Shown in pieces: positions 1 through 14,200 of a DNA stretch of 64,000 nt. The stretch spans positions 1,367,501 through 1,431,500 of the forward strand of contig NC_090285.1 in assembly GCF_037392515.1 (NCBI RefSeq), read 5' to 3'. Source of the DNA: Haliotis asinina. Taxonomy: Eukaryota; Mollusca; Gastropoda; Lepetellida; Haliotidae. The position numbers and the translations under genes were made by a program. The number at the start of each line of letters is the position of its first letter. The stretch's first letter is position 1. Below the pieces are notes generated by a model that saw nothing but the letters and a program-made list of their open reading frames with translations, ran no database searches and was not told where the DNA came from.

Positions 1-179
1 AGATGAATGAGATGAAGTTGCGGAAGACATATATTGGAGTATTACTACTGATGCATATTTAGATGAGACGTATTATTTGGTTAACACGCAACATTTGTAA
101 CAGAAATATCGAAGTCATTTGCACACAGTGGCTTACAGCTTGACGCTCCTTGTGCCAGAAGAAGGATTCATTTTTTGAC

Positions 180-930
180 TAAGACTTATCACCATTTCAA
201 GCCTGGTGGCTTCTAGAACATCCTGGAGGTGGGTATTATTAGCTACTTTGTTTACAGTGCCATGTAAGAGTTTTATGAGAAGAGTTTTACTTTTTTCTCC
301 TTGACAAGTTGACGAGTTTGTCGAGTTAAATCAGCTCGTGGGCCAGTGAGGGCTTTATTAATAAAGATCCTCGTGTATGAACAAACTTACGTTTTCTACG
401 TGACGACAACATGGCGCGCTTTGTGGCGTTACTAACAAATCGCACAAGAATGGGGCGAGGCGGGTCATGGAGCGTTGATGGACGTCAACGTCAGCCGGGC
501 TCAGATCTACACCAACAGATTTAGCCACCTTTAAAGTTAGGTCATCAGTGTTCTCGTTAGGAGTTTCAGGTATGCCCGATATACGGAGATTGTTCCGACG
601 TGAATATTGTTCACTACGGTCATGTTTTTGAGATAGTGATAGTCTTGCTCTGTGATAGTATTAGTCAAGACTGAGTCTTTCTGCTCAAGGGCTATATTTT
701 TGGCAGTTAACTCCTCCATTTCGAAACATGGAGCGGATGACGTCACTAACAGCCGCGGAGATAACGACAAGAACGTCTATATTTTGAAAAGTTTTCAGCA
801 GTTCACTAACAAGGGAAACAGATTTAGGTTCAGTGTCATCACCATCGAGCTTTTCACTTATCTCGCTGATATTAACAGAGTTACCAGGAACACTTAGTTC
901 AGAGTTATGTTGACACTGGCGCTTTATATC
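180..930 (-). mobile_element. Decayed LINE ORF1 fragment
   Basis: Reading the minus strand gives peptides typical of ORF1 of non-LTR retrotransposons. Near 640-590 it reads EQYSRRNNLRISGIPE, the well-known junction between coiled coil and RRM-like domain. Near 470-400 it reads ILVRFVSNATKRAML, and near 360-300 TGPRADLTRQTRQLVKEK. An acidic N-terminal stretch (SELLKTFQNIDVL) lies near 840-780. These pieces lie in different frames and there are in-frame stops, so the copy is dead. No reverse transcriptase ORF2 is visible, so the rest is either lost or lies left of the window. The family (L1-like, CR1-like or other) cannot be decided from ORF1 alone. Confidence 0.7.
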
Positions 931-1827
931 GAAATGTGTCAGGTCGTGGCAAATCTAATGCTTGTCAAGCAGTTTTAACTGACAGATCTTGGACGTGCCT
1001 AGTATCACTCGGTATGGAGATGACTTGAGACACTGATAAAAATAGTGCTCTAAAGGGGAAATTTCTCAATATCACACGTGGAACACCGAGGCTTGCTCGG
1101 TAAAGGCCGAGTCGGTGACGTCATGAAACGTCTACATGTGACACAGTACCCTACTGATTATATAATGAACTGATAATATATCACATTAACTAAAAAAAAA
1201 AAAAACCTGTCATGTAGATCCCCCTCAACATATTTCACTGAGCTTCAACGGCAGTGTAGCTGTGAACCTAATATCAATGAGTGAGCGGTAATCAGTGAAT
1301 GAGTGTCAATCAGACGTGAAGCACCTGTCGTATCGATCTGTCATTCACCTACAGGTGTAATTAGAAGTTTGTCTATCGCCATATTCAGTACAAGGATGTG
1401 CGTATTTTGTGACTCAAGCAAACCTTGTGTTATTACATACACACTTTGAGTCTGGACATAGATACAGGCACTGATCTTTGAATCTTTCTTCTCGATCGAG
1501 TACAGGGGACACGTGCATCAGTCAAATAGGAGCTGTCTCAGGTAATCGCCAAGATTAATACAGAATATCTCCAGCTTACAGGTAAGTCTTGGGCGTGGTT
1601 GCTCGTGTGCACAATTATCAGTCATACTGAATGTCCACTGTTTAGTGACCAGTGACTGTTCAAGTGAGGGAAACGGAGGCAATACAGTGACCGACCGTTT
1701 GTGAGGACAAGAAGTGACCGGTCGGTGTGCAGTAAGTGTGGTTGTGTCGTGTGTGTCGTGGGCACTGTACGGCGTCAAACATGACACGTGATTGATTGAT
1801 ATTGTATGGTGTGCAGTAGCTGGTGGC
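931..1827. other. Non-coding flank, no gene seen
   Basis: There is no convincing exon or known repeat here. A 13-base A run lies at about 1192-1204. From about 1700 the sequence becomes rich in GTGT/CAGT words that grade into the 104-bp array, so the array edge is degenerate rather than sharp. Confidence 0.5.
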
Positions 1828-4800
1828 GGTGTACAGTGTACAGTGAGTATTGAGTATAGAGATACTTCCCCGTAATAACCCAGTGTACAATGTGTAGTAT
1901 GCAGTGCTGGGCATATGTTTTCATGTGTTGTATGTATAGTGTACAGTGAGTATTGAGTATAGAGATACTTCCCCGTAATAACCCAGTGTACAATGTGTAG
2001 TATGTCGTGCTGGGCATATGTTTTCATGTGTTGTATGTACAGTGTACAGTGAGTATTGAGTATAGAGATACTTCCCCGTAATAACCCAGTGTACAATGTG
2101 TAGCATGTTGTGCTGGGCATATGTTTTCATGTGTTGTATGTACAGTGTACAGTGAGTATTGAGTATAGAGATACTTCCCCGTAATAACCCAGTGTACAAT
2201 GTGTAGTATGCAGTGTTGGGCATATGTTTTCATGTGTTGTATGTATAGTGTGACAGTGAGTATTGAGTATAGAGATACTTCCCCGCAACAACCCAGTGTA
2301 CAATGTGTAGTATGCAGTGTTGGGCATATGTTTTCATGTGTTGTATGTACAGTGTGACAGTGAGTATTGAGTATAGAGATACTTCCCCGTAACAACCCAG
2401 TGTACAATGTGTAGTATGCAGTGCTGGGCATATGTTTTCATGTGTTGTATGCATAGTGTGACAGTGAGTATTGAGTATAGAGATACTTCCCCGTAATAAC
2501 CCAGTGTACAATGTGTAGTATGCAGTGTTGGGCATATGTTTTCATGTGTTGTATGTATAGTGTGACAGTGAGTATTGAGTATAGAGATACTTCCCCGTAA
2601 CAACCCAGTGTACAATGTGTAGTATGCAGTGCTGGGCATATGTTTTCATGTATTGTATGTATAGTGTGACAGTGAGTATTGAGTATAGAGATACTTCCCC
2701 GTAACAACCCAGTGTACAATGTGTAGCATGTTGTGCTGGGCATATGTTTTCATGTGTTGTATGTACAGTGTGACAGTGAGTATTGAGTATAGAGATACTT
2801 CCCCGCAACAACCCAGTGTACAATGTGTAGCATGTTGTGCTGGGCATATGTTTTCATGTGTTGTATGTACAGTGTGACAGTGAGTATTGAGTATAGAGAT
2901 ACTTCCCCGTAATAACCCAGTGTACAATGTGTAGTATGCAGTGTTGGGCATATGTTTTCATGTGTTGTATGTACAGTGTGACAGTGAGTATTGAGTGTAG
3001 AGATACTTCCCCGTAACAACCCAGTGTACAATGTGTAGCATGTTGTGCTGGGCATATGTTTTCATGTGTTGTATGTACAGTGTGACAGTGAGTATTGAGT
3101 ATAGAGATACTTCCCCGTAACAACCCAGTGTACAATGTGTAGTATGCAGTGTTGGGCATATGTTTTCATGTGTTGTATGTATAGTGTGACAGTGAGTATT
3201 GAGTATAGAGATACTTCCCCGTAATAACCCAGTGTACAATGTGTAGTATGCAGTGCTGGGCATATGTTTTCATGTGTTGTATGTATAGTGTGACAGTGAG
3301 TATTGAGTATAGAGATACTTCCCCGTAACAACCCAGTGTACAATGTGTAGCATGTTGTGCTGGGTATATGTTTTCATGTGTTGTATGTATAGTGTGACAG
3401 TGAGTATTGAGTATAGAGATACTTCCCCGTAATAACCCAGTGTACAATGTGTAGTATGCAGTGCTGGGCATATGTTTTCATGTATTGTATGTATAGTGTG
3501 ACAGTGAGTATTGAGTATAGAGATACTTCCCCGTAACAACCCAGTGTACAATGTGTAGCATGTTGTGCTGGGCATATGTTTTCATGTGTTGTATGTACAG
3601 TGTGACAGTGAGTATTGAGTATAGAGATACTTCCCCGCAACAACCCAGTGTACAATGTGTAGCATGTTGTGCTGGGCATATGTTTTCATGTGTTGTATGT
3701 ACAGTGTGACAGTGAGTATTGAGTATAGAGATACTTCCCCGTAATAACCCAGTGTACAATGTGTAGTATGCAGTGTTGGGCATATGTTTTCATGTGTTGT
3801 ATGTACAGTGTGACAGTGAGTATTGAGTGTAGAGATACTTCCCCGTAACAACCCAGTGTACAATGTGTAGTATGCAGTGTTGGGCATATGTTTTCATGTG
3901 TTGTATGTATAGTGTGACAGTGAGTATTGAGTGTAGAGATACTTCCCCGTAATAACCCAGTGTACAATGTGTAGTATGCAGTGCTGGGCATATGTTTTCA
4001 TGTATTGTATGTATAGTGTGACAGTGAGTATTGAGTATAGAGATACTTCCCCGTAACAACCCAGTGTACAATGTGTAGCATGTTGTGCTGGGCATATGTT
4101 TTCATGTGTTGTATGTACAGTGTGACAGTGAGTATTGAGTATAGAGATACTTCCCCGCAACAACCCAGTGTACAATGTGTAGCATGTTGTGCTGGGCATA
4201 TGTTTTCATGTGTTGTATGTACAGTGTGACAGTGAGTATTGAGTATAGAGATACTTCCCCGTAATAACCCAGTGTACAATGTGTAGTATGCAGTGTTGGG
4301 CATATGTTTTCATGTGTTGTATGTATAGTGTGACAGTGAGTATTGAGTGTTGAGATACTTCCCCGTAACAACCCAGTGTACAATGTGTAGCATGTTGTGC
4401 TGGGCATATGTTTTCATGTGTTGTATGTACAGTGTGACAGTGAGTATTGAGTATAGAGATACTTCCCCGTAACAACCCAGTGTACAATGTGTAGTATGCA
4501 GTGTTGGGCATATGTTTTCATGTGTTGTATGTATAGTGTGACAGTGAGTATTGAGTATAGAGATACTTCCCCGTAATAACCCAGTGTACAATGTGTAGTA
4601 TGCAGTGCTGGGCATATGTTTTCATGTGTTGTATGTATAGTGTGACAGTGAGTATTGAGTATAGAGATACTTCCCCGTAACAACCCAGTGTACAATGTGT
4701 AGCATGTTGTGCTGGGCATATGTTTTCATGTGTTGTATGTACAGTGTGACAGTGAGTATTGAGTATAGAGATACTTCCCCGCAACAACCCAGTGTACAAT

Positions 4801-7800
4801 GTGTAGCATGTTGTGCTGGGCATATGTTTTCATGTGTTGTATGTACAGTGTGACAGTGAGTATTGAGTATAGAGATACTTCCCCGTAATAACCCAGTGTA
4901 CAATGTGTAGTATGCAGTGTTGGGCATATGTTTTCATGTGTTGTATGTACAGTGTGACAGTGAGTATTGAGTGTAGAGATACTTCCCCGGAACAACCCAG
5001 TGTACAATGTGTAGCATGTTGTGCTGGGCATATGTTTTCATGTGTTGTATGTATAGTGTGACAGTGAGTATTGAGTATAGAGATACTTCCCCGTAACAAC
5101 CCAGTGTACAATGTGTAGTATGCAGTGTTGGGCATATGTTTTCATGTGTTGTATGTACAGTGTGACAGTGAGTATTGAGTATAGAGATACTTCCCCGCAA
5201 CAACCCAGTGTACAATGTGTAGTATGCAGTGTTGGGCATATGTTTTCATGTGTTGTATGTATAGTGTGACAGTGAGTATTGAGTATAGAGATACTTCCCC
5301 GCAACAACCCAGTGTACAATGTGTAGTATGCAGTGTTGGGCATATGTTTTCATGTGTTGTATGTACAGTGTGACAGTGAGTATTGAGTATAGAGATACTT
5401 CCCCGTAACAACCCAGTGTACAATGTGTAGTATGCAGTGCTGGGCATATGTTTTCATGTGTTGTATGTACAGTGTGCAGTGAGTATTGAGTATAGAGATA
5501 CTTCCCCGTAACAACCCAGTGTACAATGTGTAGTATGTTGTGTTGGGCATATGTTTTCATGTGTTGTATGCATAGTGTGACAGTGAGTATTGAGTATAGA
5601 GATACTTCCCCGTAATAACCCAGTGTACAATGTGTAGTATGCAGTGTTGGGCATATGTTTTCATGTGTTGTATGTATAGTGTGACAGTGAGTATTGAGTA
5701 TAGAGATACTTCCCCGTAACAACCCAGTGTACAATGTGTAGTATGCAGTGCTGGGCATATGTTTTCATGTATTGTATGTATAGTGTGACAGTGAGTATTG
5801 AGTATAGAGATACTTCCCCGTAACAACCCAGTGTACAATGTGTAGCATGTTGTGCTGGGCATATGTTTTCATGTGTTGTATGTACAGTGTGACAGTGAGT
5901 ATTGAGTATAGAGATACTTCCCCGCAACAACCCAGTGTACAATGTGTAGCATGTTGTGCTGGGCATATGTTTTCATGTGTTGTATGTACAGTGTGACAGT
6001 GAGTATTGAGTATAGAGATACTTCCCCGTAATAACCCAGTGTACAATGTGTAGTATGCAGTGTTGGGCATATGTTTTCATGTGTTGTATGTACAGTGTGA
6101 CAGTGAGTATTGAGTGTAGAGATACTTCCCCGTAACAACCCAGTGTACAATGTGTAGCATGTTGTGCTGGGCATATGTTTTCATGTGTTGTATGTACAGT
6201 GTGACAGTGAGTATTGAGTATAGAGATACTTCCCCGTAACAACCCAGTGTACAATGTGTAGTATGCAGTGTTGGGCATATGTTTTCATGTGTTGTATGTA
6301 TAGTGTGACAGTGAGTATTGAGTATAGAGATACTTCCCCGTAATAACCCAGTGTACAATGTGTAGTATGCAGTGCTGGGCATATGTTTTCATGTGTTGTA
6401 TGTATAGTGTGACAGTGAGTATTGAGTATAGAGATACTTCCCCGTAACAACCCAGTGTACAATGTGTAGCATGTTGTGCTGGGTATATGTTTTCATGTGT
6501 TGTATGTATAGTGTGACAGTGAGTATTGAGTATAGAGATACTTCCCCGTAATAACCCAGTGTACAATGTGTAGTATGCAGTGCTGGGCATATGTTTTCAT
6601 GTATTGTATGTATAGTGTGACAGTGAGTATTGAGTATAGAGATACTTCCCCGTAACAACCCAGTGTACAATGTGTAGCATGTTGTGCTGGGCATATGTTT
6701 TCATGTGTTGTATGTACAGTGTGACAGTGAGTATTGAGTATAGAGATACTTCCCCGCAACAACCCAGTGTACAATGTGTAGCATGTTGTGCTGGGCATAT
6801 GTTTTCATGTGTTGTATGTACAGTGTGACAGTGAGTATTGAGTATAGAGATACTTCCCCGTAATAACCCAGTGTACAATGTGTAGTATGCAGTGTTGGGC
6901 ATATGTTTTCATGTGTTGTATGTATAGTGTGACAGTGAGTATTGAGTATAGAGATACTTCCCCGTAACAACCCAGTGTACAATGTGTAGCATGTTGTGCT
7001 GGGCATATGTTTTCATGTGTTGTATGTACAGTGTGACAGTGAGTATTGAGTATAGAGATACTTCCCCGCAACAACCCAGTGTACAATGTGTAGCATGTTG
7101 TGCTGGGCATATGTTTTCATGTGTTGTATGTACAGTGTGACAGTGAGTATTGAGTATAGAGATACTTCCCCGTAATAACCCAGTGTACAATGTGTAGTAT
7201 GCAGTGTTGGGCATATGTTTTCATGTGTTGTATGTACAGTGTGACAGTGAGTATTGAGTGTAGAGATACTTCCCCGGAACAACCCAGTGTACAATGTGTA
7301 GCATGTTGTGCTGGGCATATGTTTTCATGTGTTGTATGTATAGTGTGACAGTGAGTATTGAGTATAGAGATACTTCCCCGTAACAACCCAGTGTACAATG
7401 TGTAGTATGCAGTGTTGGGCATATGTTTTCATGTGTTGTATGTACAGTGTGACAGTGAGTATTGAGTATAGAGATACTTCCCCGCAACAACCCAGTGTAC
7501 AATGTGTAGCATGTTGTGCTGGGCATATGTTTTCATGTGTTGTATGTATAGTGTGACAGTGAGTATTGAGCATAGAGATACTTCCCCGTAATAACCCAGT
7601 GTACAATGTGTAGTATGCAGTGTTGGGCATATGTTTTCATGTGTTGTATGTATAGCGTGACAGTGAGTATTGAGTATAGAGATACTTCCCCGCAACAACC
7701 CAGTGTACAATGTGTAGTATGTTGTGCTGGGTATATGTTTTCATGTGTTGTATGTACAGTGTGACAGTGAGTATTGAGTATAGAGATACTTCCCCGTAAC

Positions 7801-8184
7801 AACCCAGTGTACAATGTGTAGTATGCAGTGTTGGGCATATGTTTTCATGTGTTGTATGTACAGTGTGACAGTGAGTATTGAGTATAGAGATACTTCCCCG
7901 TAATAACCCAGTGTACAATGTGTAGTATGTTGTGTTGGGCATATGTTTTCATGTGTTGTATGTACAGTGTACAGTGAGTATTGAGTATAGAGATACTTCC
8001 CCGTAATAACCCAGTGTACAATGTGTAGTATGCAGTGCTGGGCATATGTTTTCATGTATTGTATGTATAGTGTGACAGTGAGTATTGAGTATAGAGATAC
8101 TTCCCCGTAATAACCCAGTGTACAATGTGTAGCATGCAGTGCTGGGCATATGTTTTCATGTGTTGTATGTATAGTGTGACAGTG
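1828..8184. repeat. 104-bp minisatellite array, about 61 units
   Basis: The unit contains GAGTATTGAGTATAGAGATA, then TTCCCCGTAAYAACCCAGTG, then TACAATGTGTAGTATG, CAGTGYTGGGCATATG and TTTTCATGTGTTGTATGTA. Most units are 104 bp. The first four, one at about 5470 and one near 7966 are 103 bp because GTGTGACAG reads as GTGTACAG or GTGTGCAG. Units differ at a few fixed sites (GTAATA/GTAACA/GCAACA, GTATGCAG/GCATGTTG, GTATAG/GTACAG), and these variants recur in blocks (higher-order structure). Long minus-strand frames of about 101 codons recur every unit only because the unit carries few stops. They drift through all three frames and show no sign of coding constraint. Confidence 0.97.
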
Positions 8185-8261
8185 ATCACCATTCATCAAA
8201 TGGTTGTGTCACTTATGTTTACTAAATACTGCACAGACCATAATGATGTACATTTGAAGTG

Positions 8262-11200
8262 TGTGTAGTGTCCGTCATACCATGCACATTGTGTAGTGTC
8301 CGTTATACCATACACATTGAGTAGTGTACGTTATACCGTGCACATTGTGTAGTGTACGTCATACCATACACATTGTGTAGTGTCCGTCATACCATACACA
8401 TTGTGTAGTGTCCGTTATACCGTGCACATTGTGTAGTGTACGTTATGCCGTGCACATTGTGTAGTGTCCGTTATACCGTGCACATTGTAGTGTACGTTAT
8501 ACCGTGCACATTGTGTAGTGTCCGTTATACCGTACACATTGTGTAGTGTCCGTCATACCATACACATTGTGTAGTGTCCGTCATACCATGTACATTGTGT
8601 AGTGTCCGTTATACCGTGCACATTGTGTAGTGTCCGTTATATCATACACATTGTGTAGTGTCCGTTATACCGTACACATTGTGTAGTGTCCGTTATACCG
8701 TGCACATTGTGTAGTGTCAGTCATACCATACACATTGTGTAGTGTCCGTTATACCGTACACATTGTGTAGTGTCTGTTATACCATACACATTGTGTAGTG
8801 TCCGTTATACCATACACATTGTGTAGTGTCCGTTATACCATAAACATTGTGTAGTGTCCGTTATACCGTGCACATTGTGTAGTGTACGTTATACCGTGCA
8901 CATTGTGTAGTGTCCGTTATACTGTGCACATTGTGTAGTGTACGTTATACCGTGCACATTGTGTAGTGTCCGTTATACCGTGCACATTGTGTAGTGTCCG
9001 TCATACCATACACATTGTGTAGTGTCCGTTATACCGTGCACATTGTGTAGTGTCCGTCATACCATGCACGTTGTGTAGTGTCTGTTATACCATACACATT
9101 GTGTAGTGTCTGTTATACCGTGCACATTGTGTAGTGTACGTTATACCGTGCACATTGTGTAGTGTCCGTTATACCGTGCACATTGTGTAGTGTCTGTTAT
9201 ACCATACACATTGTGTAGTGTCCGTCATACCATGCACATTGTGTAGTGTCCGTCATACCATACACATTGAGTAGTGTACGTTATACCGTGCACATTGTGT
9301 AGTGTACGTCATACCATACACATTGTGTAGTGTCCGTCATACCATACACATTGTGTAGTGTCCGTTATACCGTGCACATTGTGTAGTGTACGTTATACCG
9401 TGCACATTGTGTAGTGTCCGTAATACCGTGCACATTGTGTAGTGTACGTTATACCGTACACATTGTGTAGTGTCCGTTATACCATACACATTGTGTAGTG
9501 TCCGTCATACCATACACATTGTGTAGTGTCCGTCATACCATGTACATTGTGTAGTGTCCGTTATACCGTGCACATTGTGTAGTGTCCGTCATACCATACA
9601 CATTGTGTAGTGTCCGTTATACCATACACATTGTGTAGTGTCCGTTATACACCATACACTTTGTGTAGTGTCCGTTATACCATGCACATTGTGTAGTGTC
9701 CGTTATACACCATACACATTGTGTAGTGTCCGCTATACCGTGCACATTGTGTAGTGTCCGTTATACCGTGCACATTGTGTAGTGTCCGTCATACCATGCA
9801 CATTGTGTAGTGTCCGTTATACCATACACATTGTGTAGTGTACGTTATACCGTGCACATTGTGTAGTGTACGTCATACCATACACATTGTGTAGTGTCCG
9901 TCATACCATACACATTGTGTAGTGTCCGTTATACCGTGCACATTGTGTAGTGTACGTTATACCGTGCACATTGTGTAGTGTCCGTTATACCATACACATT
10001 GTGTAGTGTCCGTCATACCGTGCACATTGTGTAGTGTCCGTCATACCATGTACATTGTGTAGTGTCCGTTATACCGTGCACATTGTGTAGTGTCCGTTAT
10101 ACCATACACATTGTGTAGTGTCCGTTATACTGTACACATTGTGTAGTGTCCGTTATACCGTGCACATTGTGTAGTGTCCGTCATACCATACACATTGTGT
10201 AGTGTCCGTTATACCGTACACATTGTGTAGTGTCTGTTATACCATACACATTGTGTAGTGTCCGTTATACCATACACATTGTGTAGTGTCCGTTATACCG
10301 TGCACATTGTGTAGTGTACGTTATACCGTGCACATTGTGTAGTGTCCGTTATACCGTGCACATTGTGTAGTGTCCGTTATACCGTGCACATTGTGTAGTG
10401 TCCGTCATACCATACACATTGTGTAGTGTCCGTTATACCGTGCACATTGTGTAGTGTCCGTCATACCATGCACATTGTGTAGTGTTTGTTATACCATACA
10501 CATTGTGTAGTTTCTGTTATACCGTGCACATTGTGTAGTGTCAGTCATACCATACACATTGTGTAGTGTCCGTTATACCGTACACATTGTGTAGTGTCTG
10601 TTATACCATACACATTGTGTAGTGTCCGTTATACCACACACATTGTGTAGTGTCCGTTATACCATAAACATTGTGTAGTGTCCGTTATACCGTGCACATT
10701 GTGTAGTGTACGTTATACCGTGCACATTGTGTAGTGTCCGTTATACCATGCACATTGTGTAGTGTACGTTATACCGTGCACATTGTGTAGTGTCCGTTAT
10801 ACCGTGCACATTGTGTAGTGTCCGTCATACCATACACATTGTGTAGTGTCCGTTATACCGTGCACATTGTGTAGTGTCCGTCATACCATGCACGTTGTGT
10901 AGTGTCTGTTATACCATACACATTGTGTAGTGTCTGTTATACCGTGCACATTGTGTAGTGTACGTTATACCGTGCACATTGTGTAGTGTCCGTTATACCA
11001 TGCACATTGTGTAGTGTCTGTTATACCATACACATTGTGTAGTGTCCGTCAAACCATACACATTGTGTAGTGTCCGTTATACCGTGCACATTGTGTAGTG
11101 TACGTTATACCGTGCACATTGTGTATTGTCCGTAATACCGTGCACATTGTGTAGTGTACGTTATACCGTGCACATTGTGTAGTGTCCGTTATACCATACA

Positions 11201-14200
11201 CATTGTGTAGTGTCCGTCATACCATACACATTGTGTAGTGTCCGTCATACCATGTACATTGTGTAGTGTCCGTCATACCGTGCACATTGTGTAGTGTCCG
11301 TTATACCATACACATTGTGTAGTGTCCGTTATACCGTACACATTGTGTAGTGTCCGTTATACCGTGCACATTGTGTAGTGTCCGTCATACCATGCACATT
11401 GTGTAGTGTCCGTTATACCGTACACATTGTGTAGTGTCTGTTATACCATACACATTGTGTAGTGTCCGTTATACCATACACATTGTGTAGTGTCCGTTAT
11501 ACCATACACATTGTGTAGTGTCCGTTGTACTGTGCACATTGTGTAGTGTACGTTATACCGTGCACATTGTGTAGTGTCCGTTATACCGTGCACATTGTGT
11601 AGTGTACGTTATACCGTGCACATTGTGTAGTGTCCGTCATACCGTGCACATTGTGTAGTGTCCGTCATACCATACACATTGTGTAGTGTCCGTTATACCG
11701 TGCACATTGTGTAGTGTCCGTCATACCATGCACATTGTGTAGTGTATGTTATACCATACACATTGTGTAGTGTCTGCTATACCGTGCACATTGTGTAGTG
11801 TACGCTATACCGTGCACATTGTGTAGTGTCCGTTATACCATGCACATTGTGTAGTGTCTGTTATACCATACACTTTGTGTAGTGTCCGTTGTACCATACA
11901 CATTGTGTAGTGTCCGTTATACCATACACATTGTGTAGTGTCCGTTATACCGTGCACATTGTGTAGTGTACGTTATACCGTGCACATTGTGTAGTGTCCG
12001 TTATACCGTGCACATTGTGTAGTGTACGTTATACCGTTCACATTGTTTAGTGTACGTTACACCGTGCACATTGTGTAGTGTCCGTTATACTATGCACATT
12101 GCGTAGTGTCCGTTATACTGTACACATTGTGTAGTGTCCGTTATACCATACACATTGTGTAGTGTCCGTTATACAAGAGACACATTGTGTAGTGTCCGTT
12201 ATACCATGCACATTGTGTAGTGTCTGTTATACACTATACACATTGTGTAGTGTCCGCTATACCGTGCACATTGTGTAGTGTCCGTTATACCGTGCACATT
12301 GTGTAGTGTCCGTCATACCATGCACATTGTGTAGTGTCCGTTATACCGTGCACATTGTGTAGTGTCCGTCATACCATACACATTGTGTAGTGTCCGTTAT
12401 ACCGTGCACATTGTGTAGTGTACGTTATACCGTGCACATTGTGTAGTGTCCGTTATACCATACACATTGTGTAGTGTCCGTTATACCGTGCACATTGTGT
12501 AGTGTCCGTCATACCATACACATTGTGTAGTGTCCGTTATACCGTGCACATTGTGTAGTGTACGTTATACCGTGCACATTGTGTAGTGTCCGTTATACCA
12601 TACACATTGTGTAGTGTCCGTCATACGGTGCACATTGTGTAGTGTCCGTCATACCATGTACATTGTGTAGTGTCCGTTATACCGTGCACATTGTGTAGTG
12701 TCCGTTATACCATACACATTGTGTAGTGTCCGTTATACTGTACACATTGTGTAGTGTCCGTTATACCGTGCACATTGTGTAGTGTCCGTCATACCATACA
12801 CATTGTGTAGTGTCCGTTATACCGTGCACATTGTGTAGTGTCTGTTATACCATACACATTGTGTAGTGTCCGTTATACCATACACATTGTGTAGTGTCCG
12901 TTATACCATACACATTGTGTAGTGTCCGTTGTACCGTGCACATTGTGTAGTGTACGTTATACCGTGCACATTGTGTAGTGTCCGTTATACCGTGCACATT
13001 GTGTAGTGTACGTTATACCGTGCACATTGTGTAGTGTCCGTTATACCGTGCACATTGTGTAGTGTCCGTTATACCGTGCACATTGTGTAGTGTCCGTCAT
13101 ACCATACACATTGTGTAGTGTCCGTTATACCGTGCACATTGTGTAGTGTCCGTCATACCATGCACATTGTGTAGTGTCTGTTATACCATACACATTGTGT
13201 AGTGTCTGTTATGCCGTTCACATTGTGTAGTGTACGTTATACCGTGCACATTGTGTAGTGTCCGTTATACCATGCACATTGTGTAGTGTCCGTTATACAG
13301 TGCACATTGTGTAGTGTCCGTTATACCATACACATTGTGTAGTGTCCGTTATACACCATACACATTGTGTAGTGTCCGTTATACACCATACACATTGTGT
13401 AGTGTCCGCTATACCGTGCACATTGTGTAGTGTCCGTCATACCGTGCACATTGTGTAGTGTCCGTCATACCATGCACATTGTGTAGTGTCCGTTATACCA
13501 TACACATTGTGTAGTGTCCTTAATACCGTGCACATTGTGTAGTGTACGTTGTACCGTGCACATTGTGTAGTGTACGTTATACCGTTCACATTGTGTAGTG
13601 TCCGTCATACCATACACATTGTGTATTGTCCGTCATACCATACACATTGTGTAGTGTCCGTCATACCATACACATTGTGTAGTGTCCGTCATACCATACG
13701 CATTGTGTAGTGTCCGTCATACCATACACATTGTGTAGTGTCCGTCATACCATACACATTGTGTAGTGTCCGTCATACCGTGCACATTGTGTAGTGTCCG
13801 TCATACCGTTCACATTGTGTAGTGTATGTTGTACCGTGCACATTGTGTAGTGTATGTTATACCGTGCACATTGTGTAGTGTCCGTCATACCATACACATT
13901 GTGTAGTGTCCGTTATACCATACACATTGTGTAGTGTCCGTCATACCGTGCACATTGTGTAGTGTCCGTTATACCGTGCACATTGTGTAGTGTCCGTCAT
14001 ACCATACACATTGTGTAGTGTCCGTTATACCGTGCACATTGTGTAGTGTCCGTTATACCGTGCACATTGTGTAGTGTCCGTTATACAGTGCACATTGTGT
14101 AGTGTATGTTGTACCGTGCACATTGTGTAGTGTATGTTATACCGTGCACATTGTGTAGTGTCCGTCATACCATACACATTGTGTAGTGTCCGTCATTCCA

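Noticed and set aside
1518-8199. Dozens of overlapping minus-strand frames of about 101 codons (repeating GEVSLYSILTV and similar)
   Set aside because: They follow from a 104-bp unit with few stops. The frame shifts every unit, there is no fixed start, and variants do not favour silent positions. This is a minisatellite, not a repeat protein family.
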